A stretch of DNA of 64,000 bases from Skermania piniformis. Lineage in GTDB: Bacteria; Actinomycetota; Actinomycetes; Mycobacteriales; Mycobacteriaceae. The DNA lies in the NCBI RefSeq assembly GCF_019285775.1, contig NZ_CP079105.1, forward strand, positions 806,001 to 870,000. Reading direction: 5' to 3'. Position numbers and translations under genes: made by a program. Each line of letters opens with the position of its first letter. Within the stretch, counting starts at the first letter, position 1. A model generated the notes under the pieces. The model worked only from the letters and a program-made list of their open reading frames with translations, ran no database searches and had not been told where the DNA came from. Below are positions 49,686-59,804 of this stretch, in pieces.

Positions 49686-51335
49686 ATGTCGGATTCGGTT
49701 TCAGGCGAGTCCGACGTAGCTGCCGAGTCGGTCGAGCAGGTGAGTTCGGAGGTCCCGGCCGGTTCGGACGCGAAAGTCGAGTTGGAAAAATCGGCGGCCG
49801 AGGTGCCGCTCGACCCGGCCGGAACCCGCGTGCTCAGCATTTCCGATCCGCGAACCGGCGAGTCGGTGGGAACGTACGCGGTGATGGGTTCGGCCGACGT
49901 CGCCCGGATTCTGCTGGAGGCCCGTTCGGCGGCGCGATGGTGGACCGGTCTGGAGGTCGCCGATCGGAAACGCTGGCTGTTGGCGTGGAAGCGCGCCATC
50001 GCCCGTCGGGCCGACGACCTCGCTGCGGTGATCGCCGAAGAGACCGGCAAGCCGGGCAACGATGCGTTGATCGAGGTGATGCTGGCGGTCGAGCACCTGG
50101 ACTGGGCGGCACGGCACGCCGGCAAGGTGCTCGGCAGTCATCGGATCAGCACGGCACCGCTGGCGCGGCACCTGTCCGGCACCGTGCGTTATGTGCCGTA
50201 CGGGGTGGTCGGGGTGCTCGGCTCGTGGGCCTACCCGCTGCTCGGTCCGATGAGTTCGATCGCCTACGCGATGGCGGCGGGCAACGCGGTCGTGCTCAAA
50301 CCGCACGAGCTCACTCCCGGCGTCGGGGTGTGGCTCGCCGAGAGTTGGCGTCGGGTGGTACCGGATCAGCCGGTACTGGCCGTGCTGACCGGAGACGAGT
50401 CGACCGGTCAGGCGCTGTGTCGGGGACGGGTGGACAAGATCTCCTTCACCGGGTCCGCGGCAGGTGCGCGCGCCGTGCTCGCGGTCTGTGCGCAGAACCT
50501 GACCCCGGTGCTGGTCCAGGGCGGTGGTAACGACGCCATGGTGGTCGGGGTGGATGCGCGGGTGGACACGGCGGCCGAGGCGGCCGTGTTCGGTGGGATG
50601 ACCAACGCCGGCCAGGCCCGGGCCGCGATCGAACGGGTGTATGTCCCGGACTCGATCTTCGACTCGTTCGTCGCGGAGGTGGCGGCCCGGGTCCGCCGGC
50701 TCCGGCCGGGCCCCGATCGGGATGCGTCCTACGGGCCGATGACCGATCCGGCGCAGCTCGACGTGGTCCGCCGCCAGGTACGGGATGCCCTTGCCAAGGG
50801 GGGGACTGCGGTGGTCGGTGGCCTGGACTCGTTCCGGGAGCCGTACATCGAGCCGATCGTTCTGACCGATGTGCCCGAAGACGCCGCCATCATGATCGAA
50901 GAGACGTGCGCGCCGGTTCTCGTGATCAACCGGATCGCCACCGACGAAGGCAGCTTTCGGGGGGTGCTGTCCCACCTGAACGCGGGCTCCTACGGGCTCG
51001 GCGCGGCGATCTACGCCCGGGATGTCAAGGAAGCGCTGGCCAACGCCGAGCGGATGCGGGTCGGGGTGGTCTGCGTCAATACCGTCCTCGGGTTCATCGC
51101 GTTGCCGGAACTACCGTTCGGTGGGGTCGGTGAGTCCGGATACGGCCGCACCCACGGTGCGGAGGGGTTGCGCGAGTTCAGCTGGGCACTGTCGATCGTG
51201 CGTGGGCGGCGGGCACCGGGTCTGCGCCTGCAGACCTTCGACCGGCCGCCGCGGCACATGCGATTGGTACGGGCGGTGTTCCGGCTACGGCACACCCGGC
51301 GGCGGGGCGAGGAGCCGAGCCCGCCGGTCAGTTGA
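49686..51335 (+). CDS. Aldehyde dehydrogenase pseudoenzyme
   Basis: A 549-residue ALDH-fold protein whose catalytic residues are gone. Where active relatives have LLECGGKDA it has LVQGGGNDA (Glu to Gln, residue 278), and where they have NSGQTCVGTE it has NAGQARAAIE (Cys to Arg, residue 312). The 34-residue spacing between the two sites is normal, so the alignment is secure. Other features remain: VLGSWAYPLLGPMSSIAYA, NAVVLKPHELTP and PFGGVGESGYGR. The first 40 residues are an acidic, Ser-rich low-complexity tail. GGGAGGAG precedes the ATG. The active paralogue is encoded at 52089-53681. It may bind, scaffold or regulate; no catalysis is expected. Confidence 0.85.
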   Translation: MSDSVSGESDVAAESVEQVSSEVPAGSDAKVELEKSAAEVPLDPAGTRVLSISDPRTGESVGTYAVMGSADVARILLEARSAARWWTGLEVADRKRWLLAWKRAIARRADDLAAVIAEETGKPGNDALIEVMLAVEHLDWAARHAGKVLGSHRISTAPLARHLSGTVRYVPYGVVGVLGSWAYPLLGPMSSIAYAMAAGNAVVLKPHELTPGVGVWLAESWRRVVPDQPVLAVLTGDESTGQALCRGRVDKISFTGSAAGARAVLAVCAQNLTPVLVQGGGNDAMVVGVDARVDTAAEAAVFGGMTNAGQARAAIERVYVPDSIFDSFVAEVAARVRRLRPGPDRDASYGPMTDPAQLDVVRRQVRDALAKGGTAVVGGLDSFREPYIEPIVLTDVPEDAAIMIEETCAPVLVINRIATDEGSFRGVLSHLNAGSYGLGAAIYARDVKEALANAERMRVGVVCVNTVLGFIALPELPFGGVGESGYGRTHGAEGLREFSWALSIVRGRRAPGLRLQTFDRPPRHMRLVRAVFRLRHTRRRGEEPSPPVS

Positions 51336-52089
51336 GGGTCAGGTAGGCGCAGCCGAACGGATCGTCGGCGAACGGTAGGTGACCCGCTCCGTTGAGGGTC
51401 ACATGTCGGGCCTGCGGCAGCGCGACCCGGGCCCGACGGGACTGGGTCCGGTAGGGCAAAACGACGTCCCGGGAACCCCACACCACGGTGACCGGGACCG
51501 AATCCAACTCGGCAGCATCGCGAAACTCGTAGTCGGCGAACGACGCCGCCGCGTCGTCGAAGCCGGTGCTGTTCGCCAAGCCGGCGAAGTCACCTCGACG
51601 TTGTTCCGGTGGGGTAAGGCCGGGCTTGCCGTAGAAGGCGGCGAACAGCGGCAGCAGCGCAACCGAGCCGGCGTGGGCTTGCAGTCGCTCCCCACCCAGC
51701 CGACCGAGCCCCCGACTCGTGGCCAGCAGTCGTTGGGTCCAGATCCGCTCCGCCTTCGACCAGAAGCCGACCGGGGCGAACGCGGTCACCCGGTCGGCCC
51801 GGCCCCGGCGGGCCAGCTCGAGGGCGATGCCACCGCCCATCGAGCTGCCTGCCAGCTGCACTCGAGCCAGGCCCTGCTGATCCAGGAAAGCCTCGACCGC
51901 GCCGATCAGCGATCCCATATCGGTCCGGTTGGTCGGTGGGCTCGCGCCGAAGCCGGGCAGGTCGACTGCGAACACCTCGCGCCGGGCCGCGAGCGTGTCG
52001 AGCACCGGCTGCCACACCTCCTTACGGCTGCCCAGCCCGTGCAATAGCACGAGCGGGGCGCCGCTACCCCGGCGGATATGGGATAACAT
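51328..52089 (-). CDS. Alpha/beta hydrolase
   Basis: A 253-residue hydrolase from ATG 52089, which shares a base with the stop of the upstream aldehyde dehydrogenase (TGATG). Oxyanion loop VLLHGLGSRKEVWQPV, nucleophile elbow AGSSMGGGIALELA, acid WGSRDVVLPY and catalytic His NGAGHLPFADD form a complete triad. Substrate unknown; cotranscription with the TetR regulator and aldehyde dehydrogenase suggests release of an aldehyde or alcohol from an ester. Its 3' end overlaps that of the convergent ALDH pseudoenzyme gene by 8 bp. Confidence 0.82.
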   Translation of the reverse strand: MLSHIRRGSGAPLVLLHGLGSRKEVWQPVLDTLAARREVFAVDLPGFGASPPTNRTDMGSLIGAVEAFLDQQGLARVQLAGSSMGGGIALELARRGRADRVTAFAPVGFWSKAERIWTQRLLATSRGLGRLGGERLQAHAGSVALLPLFAAFYGKPGLTPPEQRRGDFAGLANSTGFDDAAASFADYEFRDAAELDSVPVTVVWGSRDVVLPYRTQSRRARVALPQARHVTLNGAGHLPFADDPFGCAYLTLN

Positions 52090-53681
52090 CAGGCGTGGCG
52101 TCCGTGCCGCAACCGCACGATCTGCTTGATCATCGCGACGGTGGACGACTTTCGGCTGAACGACAACAACGCCATTCCCGGGATCACGAACCGCTGCCGA
52201 GCGATCGAATGCGTCCGGGTGAATTCGCGCAGGCCGTCCGCCCCGTGGATCCGGCCGATCCCGGATGCGCCGACTCCGCCGAACGGCAGGGCCGAGATCG
52301 CGGCGAACGACAGTGGGGCATTTATCGAGGTGGCGCCGGCCCGCAACCGGCGGGCGATCGCCATCCCGTGCTGGCGGGAGAAGACCGTCGAGGCGAGGCC
52401 GAACTCGGTGCCGTTGGCCAGTTCGACCGCCTCGTCGATGCCGGCGACCGACCGCACGGTAACCGTCGGCCCGAACGTCTCTTCCTGCACCGCACGGGAG
52501 CTTTCCGGGGTATCGACCAGCACGACCGGTCCGATGAACGGCGCCCGCACCGAATCCGGGCCGCCGACCACGGCCCGGCCCCCCTGGGCCAGGGCGTCTT
52601 CGATATGCGACCGAACGATGTCGAGCTGGGCCGGCATGGTCATCGGACCATAGGACGCCCGTTCGTCGGATCCGGGCTCGATGCCCTGCAGCTTGTTCTG
52701 CAGCTCGGCGAGAAATTGCTGGTAGACCCGCTCGTCGACATATACCCGTTCGGTGCCGACGCAGGTCTGGCCGCTGTTCGCCATCGCCGACCAGGCGACC
52801 GCGTCCGCGGCGGCCGGTATGTCGGCGTCGTCGGCGATGATGAACGCGTCCTTGCCGCCGCATTCGAGCAGCACGGGGGTGAGCGTTGCGGCGGCGGCCG
52901 CCATGATCTTCTTCCCGGTCGGGGTCGAGCCGGTGAACGCGATCTTGTCCACACCGGACTCGACCAGCGCGGCGCCGGTGGCGCCGTAGCCGTTCACCAC
53001 CGTCAGGACCCCCGGCGGCAGCTCGGGGTTGGCCGCGGCGAATGCGTCGGCGTAGTAATGCCCGATCGCCGGGGTGTACTCGCTGGGCTTGAAGACCACG
53101 GCGTTGCCCGCCGCCAAGGCGTACGCGATCGACCCGTTCGGGGTGTATACCGGGTAGTTCCACGGGCCGATCACGCCGACCACCCCCAGCGGGGGACGCT
53201 CGATGACCGCCTCGTGATTTGCCATGAACATGCCGGGCGCGACCTTCTCCGGCGCCAGCGCCTTCTCGGCGTTCCGGGCGGCCCAGTCGATGTGTTCGAG
53301 TGCGAGCAGGAGCTCGAGGTAGGCGTCCTCGAGCGGCTTGCCGTTCTCCCGATGGATCAACGCGGTGAACTCGTCGGCGTCGGCGACGAGCCGGCTGTTC
53401 CAGCGCAGCAGCGCCTTTTTGCGGCCGGCGAAGCCGAGTTCGCGCCAGCCTTCGGCCGCGATCCGGGCCTGCTCGACCGCCGCGCGGACGGTGTCGGCGT
53501 TGTCGACCGGCCATTCGCCGACCACCGCGCCGGTGACCGGGTCGAGCGAGCGCAGCACCTCGGTCTGGGTGGGCTCGGCCGGCGTGGGCTCGGTCTGGGT
53601 GGGCTCGGCCGGCGTCTGCTTCGTCTGGGTGGGCTCGGTCCGGGTGGGCTCGGTTGCGTCGGTGGCCTGTGTCTCGGTCAT
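52089..53681 (-). CDS. Aldehyde dehydrogenase (active paralogue) with Pro/Thr/Glu-repeat N-terminus
   Basis: A 530-residue ALDH from ATG 53681, which overlaps the TetR stop (ATGA). Catalytic Glu in LLECGGKDAF and Cys in NSGQTCVGTERVY are intact, with IGPWNYPVYTPNGSIAYAL and PFGGVGASGIGR as cofactor and oligomer motifs. The first 40 residues repeat PTQTEPTPAEPTQTE-like units and are probably disordered. The C-terminal tail IKQIVRLRHGRHA is basic and amphipathic, and a similar tail occurs in the pseudoenzyme paralogue. Probably NAD(P)-dependent oxidation of a medium- or long-chain aldehyde; substrate not determined. Confidence 0.87.
   Translation of the reverse strand: MTETQATDATEPTRTEPTQTKQTPAEPTQTEPTPAEPTQTEVLRSLDPVTGAVVGEWPVDNADTVRAAVEQARIAAEGWRELGFAGRKKALLRWNSRLVADADEFTALIHRENGKPLEDAYLELLLALEHIDWAARNAEKALAPEKVAPGMFMANHEAVIERPPLGVVGVIGPWNYPVYTPNGSIAYALAAGNAVVFKPSEYTPAIGHYYADAFAAANPELPPGVLTVVNGYGATGAALVESGVDKIAFTGSTPTGKKIMAAAAATLTPVLLECGGKDAFIIADDADIPAAADAVAWSAMANSGQTCVGTERVYVDERVYQQFLAELQNKLQGIEPGSDERASYGPMTMPAQLDIVRSHIEDALAQGGRAVVGGPDSVRAPFIGPVVLVDTPESSRAVQEETFGPTVTVRSVAGIDEAVELANGTEFGLASTVFSRQHGMAIARRLRAGATSINAPLSFAAISALPFGGVGASGIGRIHGADGLREFTRTHSIARQRFVIPGMALLSFSRKSSTVAMIKQIVRLRHGRHA
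53562..53658. repeat. Tandem repeat in the aldehyde dehydrogenase N-terminus
   Basis: Units of about 30 bp built from CTGGGTGGGCTCGG blocks recur three times in this range and encode the Pro-Thr-Gln-Glu/Pro-Ala-Glu repeats of the dehydrogenase. In-frame slippage would change the tail length without breaking the enzyme. Confidence 0.6.
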
Positions 53682-54907
53682 GTGCGGTCTCCTTCTCGGG
53701 TGGTGGGCTCGTCCGGGCTGGCGGCGAACAGCAGCGTCGTCATCAGCTCGGTCACCCGCCGCAGCTGCGCCGGCCGGGTGTCGAAGTGAACCAGGCGTCC
53801 GATATCGACCACCAGACCGAGCGCGGCGTGCACGCGGATGCGGGCCCCGGCAGGGTCGGCTGGTCGCAGTTGCTCCAGCAGATGTACCCACTCTCCTACA
53901 TTCTGCCGCTGCAAGGACCGCAACTCATCTTGTTGCGGTGTCGGCAGGTTCCCGAACTCGGCGAAGTACACCGACACCAGATGGGGATGGGCGAAGGTCA
54001 GCGCGGCGTAGCGGGCGGCGATGTTGGCGGCGGCCTCGGCCGGGCTCCCGGACTCGGCCAAGGCGTCGGTGATCACCTGGCGCACCCGGTCGTTGCTGCG
54101 ATAGAACGCCGCGGCCAACAGTGCGGACTTGCTCGGGTAGTACCGGTACACGCTGGAGGCGTTGACGCCGGCCGCCTCGCCGATCTCCTCCATGCTGGCG
54201 TCGTAGTAGCCGCGCTGTCCGAACACCCGGATCGCTTCGACCAGTACCCGCTCTTGTTTCGCGGTCACCGCCAGTCCGGGCGGTCCGGTGCAGCTCGCGG
54301 GTTCGGTCGGGGCGGGCGAGAGCCGGGTTCGCAGCACGGCGTGACACAGGTCGGCGAGCAGCTGCTGCATCCGGCTCGTCGGCAGGTTGGTCCGGTGCCC
54401 GGAGATGCTGCCGATCGTGCTCAGTGCCGCAGCCGCCAGCATGACGACATCGGCGTCGGCGAGGTCCGGGCGCAGCTGCCGCAACGGTTCGGCCACCACC
54501 TCGTTCAGCTGGTCGTAGACCTCGCGGATCCGATTGCGGTCGGCCGGCTCCAGGTAGCGCCGTTCCCAGCGGTAGAGCGCGCCGACCCGGCGGTTTTCGA
54601 TCGTGATAGCGACCAAGGCGTCGACGATCGCGGCGAGCCGCAGGTCCGGCGGCCGGGTCGGATCGTCGCCGGCGCGGGCGGCGTCGACCAGGGTCTGGGC
54701 GCTGGATTCGGCTGCAGCCACGAACAGCGCGTACTTGTTGGCGAAGTGTCGGTACAGCGCGGGGCCGGAGATGCCCACCTCGGCCGCGATCTCGTCCACG
54801 CCGACCGGGTGATACCCGCGCTCGCTGAAGGCCCGCGCGGCGACTCGCAAGATCTGGCCTTTGCGGTCTTTCGGTCGTCGTCGTAATTCCGGCGAGTTCG
54901 CCGACAT
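53678..54907 (-). CDS. Tandem (double) TetR-family regulator
   Basis: A 409-residue protein carrying two TetR helix-turn-helix domains. The first is ILRVAARAFSERGYHPVGV with VGISGPALYRHFANKYALF (residues 15-62), and the second is LVEAIRVFGQRGYYDASMEE with AGVNASSVYRYYPSKSALL (about 218-265), each followed by its own ligand-binding region. TetR proteins are normally about 200 residues, so this is a fusion acting as an intramolecular pseudo-dimer or as a two-ligand sensor. ATG 54907 is chosen because AGGAGGTGGGG lies just before it; GTG 54916 is inside that site. It diverges from the acyl-CoA operon, with paired dyads between. Confidence 0.85.
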   Translation of the reverse strand: MSANSPELRRRPKDRKGQILRVAARAFSERGYHPVGVDEIAAEVGISGPALYRHFANKYALFVAAAESSAQTLVDAARAGDDPTRPPDLRLAAIVDALVAITIENRRVGALYRWERRYLEPADRNRIREVYDQLNEVVAEPLRQLRPDLADADVVMLAAAALSTIGSISGHRTNLPTSRMQQLLADLCHAVLRTRLSPAPTEPASCTGPPGLAVTAKQERVLVEAIRVFGQRGYYDASMEEIGEAAGVNASSVYRYYPSKSALLAAAFYRSNDRVRQVITDALAESGSPAEAAANIAARYAALTFAHPHLVSVYFAEFGNLPTPQQDELRSLQRQNVGEWVHLLEQLRPADPAGARIRVHAALGLVVDIGRLVHFDTRPAQLRRVTELMTTLLFAASPDEPTTREGDRT

Positions 54908-54954
54908 CCACCCCACCTCCTACCGAACCGCCGCGCGGCGGCGTGCCATCGTTG

Positions 54955-55017
54955 TTGACAGTTGCACCCTATCGCAATAAGTTAACCGCTATTCTGGTCC
55001 GGTAAGTTAACCAGAAT
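54955..55017 (+). promoter_or_regulatory. Promoter and operator region of acyl-CoA operon
   Basis: TTGACA (54955-54960), 17 bp, TAAGTT (54978-54983) makes a good promoter for the rightward operon. TAAGTTAACC occurs twice as a direct repeat (54978-54987, 55003-55012), the first overlapping the -10. Between and across the second copy ATTCTGGT (54991-54998) pairs with ACCAGAAT (55010-55017). These overlapping dyads are likely sites for the double TetR regulator. Confidence 0.5.
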
Positions 55018-55047
55018 TCGCGTCGCCGTCGTCGCTGTAACGAGTGA

Positions 55048-56861
<1,814 letters not shown>

Positions 56862-56902
56862 CGGTCCGATCGGCCCCAGACCTCGTATAGGAGACACAGA
56901 AC

Positions 56903-58483
56903 GTGACGGACCAACCGCTTCGGGCGCGCCGTAACCATTGGAACAACCAGGTCGCCATCCATGCCGAGATGCAGCCGGACGCGGTTGCGTTCCGCTTCCG
57001 CGGCATCGATACCACCTGGCGGCAACTGCACGAGCGCAGCGAGAAGGTGGCGGACGCGCTGGCGCGGCGGGGCGTCGGCTTCGGCGACCGGGTGCTCATC
57101 GTGATGCTCAACTACACCGAGTACATCGAATCGGTATTGGCGATCAATGCGCTCGGTGCGATCGCGGTGCCGGTGAACTTCCGGCTCACCCCGCCGGAGA
57201 TCGGCTACCTGGTCGCCGACAGTGGCGCGAAGGGGGCGATCACCGACGGCATGCTCGCGCCGCTGGTCGCTGCGGTTCGCGCGCAGGTGCCCGGCCTGGA
57301 CTTCGCCGTCGTGCTCGGCGACGCTGCGGTGGGCGACGCTCCGGTGGGTGACGCAGAATCCTACGAGGCGCTGCTCGCCGAGCCGGGCGATCCGCACCCG
57401 GCGGTCGACATCCCGGAGGACACCCCGGCGCTGATCATGTACACCTCGGGCACCACCGGACAGCCCAAGGGGGCGATCCTGTCGCACGCGAATATGGCGG
57501 CCCAATCGCTCACCTGCATCCGCGCGCTGCAGACGCACGCGGCGAGTGTCTATTTCTGCGCCGCGCCGCTGTTCCACATCGCCGGCCTGGGCAGCATCGC
57601 GCCGAATCTGGTGCTCGGGGTCACGACGGTGATCCACCCGCTCGGTGCGTTCAGCGGGACCGAGACCCTCGACGCGTGGGAGCGGGAACGGGCCACGTCG
57701 GTGTTCCTCGTTCCGGCGCAGTGGCAGATCGTCTGCGCCGATCCGACCGTCCGGGACCGTGATCTGGCGCTGGAGGTGATCAGTTGGGGCGCCGCGCCGG
57801 CGTCGGACACCGTGCTCCAGGCGATGGCCGAAACCTTCCCGGACGCGCTGAACGTAGCGGTCTTCGGGCAGACCGAGATGTCGCCGATCACCTGCGTGTT
57901 GGAGGGCAAGGACGCATTGCGCAAGCTCGGGTCGGTCGGTCAGCCGATCCCCACGATCTCCACCCGGGTGGTCGACGACGAGATGAACGACGTCGCGCCC
58001 GGTGAGATCGGTGAGATCGTCTATCGCGGGCCCACGATGATGTCGGGCTACTGGAACAAGCCGGAAGCGACTGCCGAGGCGTTCGACGGCGGCTGGTTCC
58101 ATTCCGGCGACCTGGTGCGCCGAGACGAGGAGGGCTTCGTCTACGTCGTCGACCGGAAGAAGGACATGATCATCTCCGGCGGCGAGAACATCTACTGCGC
58201 CGAGGTGGAGAACGTGCTCTTCGCCCACCCCAAGGTCCGGGAGGCGGCGGTGATCGGTCGAGCACACGACAAGTGGGGCGAAGTGCCGGTCGCCATCGTC
58301 GCCGGCGACGAGTCGTTGACCCTGGAAGAACTGGAACCGTTCCTCAACGAGCGGCTGGCGCGCTACAAGCACCCGAAGGACCTGGTGCTGGTCGAGGAGT
58401 TGCCGCGGAACGCCAGCGGCAAGGTGGTCAAACAGCGGTTGCGGGACGACCACGCGCCAGTCGACGTCGCGGCGAAGGCATAG
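56903..58483 (+). CDS. fadD5: Fatty-acid CoA ligase, FadD5-like
   Basis: A 526-residue ANL ligase. RRNHWNNQVAIHAEMQPDAV near the start, PALIMYTSGTTGQPKGAIL (phosphate loop), FLVPAQWQIVC, FGQTEMSPITC and KKDMIISGGENIYCAEVEN follow the order and wording of mycobacterial FadD5. It ends with the catalytic Lys region NASGKVVKQRL. It would activate the carboxylic acid that enters this operon. GTG 56903 follows AGGAG. The FadD5 assignment rests on remembered similarity, not on a search. Confidence 0.85.
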   Translation: MTDQPLRARRNHWNNQVAIHAEMQPDAVAFRFRGIDTTWRQLHERSEKVADALARRGVGFGDRVLIVMLNYTEYIESVLAINALGAIAVPVNFRLTPPEIGYLVADSGAKGAITDGMLAPLVAAVRAQVPGLDFAVVLGDAAVGDAPVGDAESYEALLAEPGDPHPAVDIPEDTPALIMYTSGTTGQPKGAILSHANMAAQSLTCIRALQTHAASVYFCAAPLFHIAGLGSIAPNLVLGVTTVIHPLGAFSGTETLDAWERERATSVFLVPAQWQIVCADPTVRDRDLALEVISWGAAPASDTVLQAMAETFPDALNVAVFGQTEMSPITCVLEGKDALRKLGSVGQPIPTISTRVVDDEMNDVAPGEIGEIVYRGPTMMSGYWNKPEATAEAFDGGWFHSGDLVRRDEEGFVYVVDRKKDMIISGGENIYCAEVENVLFAHPKVREAAVIGRAHDKWGEVPVAIVAGDESLTLEELEPFLNERLARYKHPKDLVLVEELPRNASGKVVKQRLRDDHAPVDVAAKA

Positions 58484-58488
58484 GCGCG

Positions 58489-59718
58489 ATGGACCTGAAC
58501 TGGTCAGCCGAAGACCTCGCCTTCCGGGACGAGGTGCGGGCGTTCCTCGACGACAAGCTCACTCCGGAGATCCGGCGCGCGGGCCGCCTGATGACCAGCG
58601 TGTACCCCGATCACGAGGCCAGCATGGCCTGGCAGGCGATCCTGCACGAGCGGGGTTGGGCGGCGCCGGCCTGGCCGGTCGCCTACGGCGGTTGCGACTG
58701 GTCGCTCGCCCAGCACTACCTGTTCGGTCGGGAGTCGACGCTTGCCGGTGCGCCGTTGCTGTCGCCGATGGGAATCCGGATGGTCGCCCACGCGATTCTC
58801 GGGTTCGGCACCGACGAGCAGAAAGACTGGTTCCTGCCGCGGATCTTGACCGGCGAGGTGTTCTTCTGCCAAGGCTATTCCGAGCCGGAGTCCGGTTCGG
58901 ACCTGGCGTCGTTGTCGATGGCCGCGGTCGACGACGGCGACGATCTGGTCTGCACCGGCAGCAAGATCTGGACCACCCACGCCACCGAGGCGAACTGGAT
59001 CTTCAGTCTGGTGCGCACCTCGCGGACCGGGAAGAAGCAGGAGGGCATCACGTTCCTGCTGATGCCGATGGATCTGCCCGGCATCGAGATCCGGCCGCTG
59101 GTGATGACCTCCGGCGAAGAGGTGCAGAACCAGGTCTTCTTCGACGAGGTCCGGGTGCCGAAGCGCAACGTGCTCGGCCGGATCGACGAGGGCTGGACCG
59201 TGGCGAAGTACCTGCTCAACTTCGAGCGCGGCGGTGCGTTGGCGCCGGCGCTGCAGGTCTGGGCCGACGAACTGGGCGAAGCCGCGGCGGCGCAGCCCGG
59301 CCCGGGCGGTCGGCCGTTGGCACAGGACCCGGCGTTCGCCGCAAAGCTGGCCGATATCCGGATCCGGACCGACGTGCTGGAGATCCTGGAGTTCCGGACG
59401 ATCGCGGCGATCGCGCAAGGTCGTAACCCGGGCCCGGCGGCGTCGATGCTCAAGGTGCTCGGCACCGAGCTGAGCCAGGCGCTGACCGAGCTCGCCCAGG
59501 AGGCCGCCGGTCCGCGCGGCCGGGTGTACCAGCCGCACGCGACGATGCCGGGCGGGCCGATCGCCGAGTTCTCCCCGCCCGCCGACGGTTATGTGAGCGG
59601 CCTGGACTGGCAGGCGGTCGCACCGCTGCGGTACTTCAACGACCGAGCCGGTTCGATCTATGCCGGCAGCAACGAGATTCAGCGCAACATCCTGGCCAAA
59701 GCAGCCCTCGGACTGTGA
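58489..59718 (+). CDS. Acyl-CoA dehydrogenase, first of a pair
   Basis: A 409-residue acyl-CoA dehydrogenase starting 5 bp after the ligase. GYSEPESGSDLASLSMAAV and GSKIWTTHATEANWIF are the flavin/substrate motifs, and the end reads IYAGSNEIQRNILA, in which Ala replaces the Glu that serves as base in many homotetrameric members. This pattern, with a second shorter dehydrogenase gene immediately after, is typical of the alpha2-beta2 heterotetramers used in steroid and branched acyl-CoA breakdown. Confidence 0.85.
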   Translation: MDLNWSAEDLAFRDEVRAFLDDKLTPEIRRAGRLMTSVYPDHEASMAWQAILHERGWAAPAWPVAYGGCDWSLAQHYLFGRESTLAGAPLLSPMGIRMVAHAILGFGTDEQKDWFLPRILTGEVFFCQGYSEPESGSDLASLSMAAVDDGDDLVCTGSKIWTTHATEANWIFSLVRTSRTGKKQEGITFLLMPMDLPGIEIRPLVMTSGEEVQNQVFFDEVRVPKRNVLGRIDEGWTVAKYLLNFERGGALAPALQVWADELGEAAAAQPGPGGRPLAQDPAFAAKLADIRIRTDVLEILEFRTIAAIAQGRNPGPAASMLKVLGTELSQALTELAQEAAGPRGRVYQPHATMPGGPIAEFSPPADGYVSGLDWQAVAPLRYFNDRAGSIYAGSNEIQRNILAKAALGL

Positions 59719-59776
59719 CCGCCCCAGCGCTGTGACGGCCCTGAACTGTGACGGCCCTGAACTGTGACGACCCTGG
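59712..59776. repeat. 16-bp tandem repeat between the two acyl-CoA dehydrogenase genes
   Basis: About four degenerate copies of ACTGTGACGGCCCTGA (clearest at 59729-59744, 59745-59760 and 59761-59776). The first copy overlaps the final Leu codon and stop of the upstream gene, so the array appears to be slippage copies of that gene end. It fills most of the 86-bp gap between two otherwise closely packed genes. Confidence 0.75.
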
Positions 59777-59804
59777 AACTGCGACGACGTCGTAAGGACT
59801 CGAG

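Noticed and set aside
53682-53891. Upstream extension of the aldehyde dehydrogenase frame
   Set aside because: It overlaps the end of the TetR gene; the ATGA junction at 53678-53681 is the credible start.
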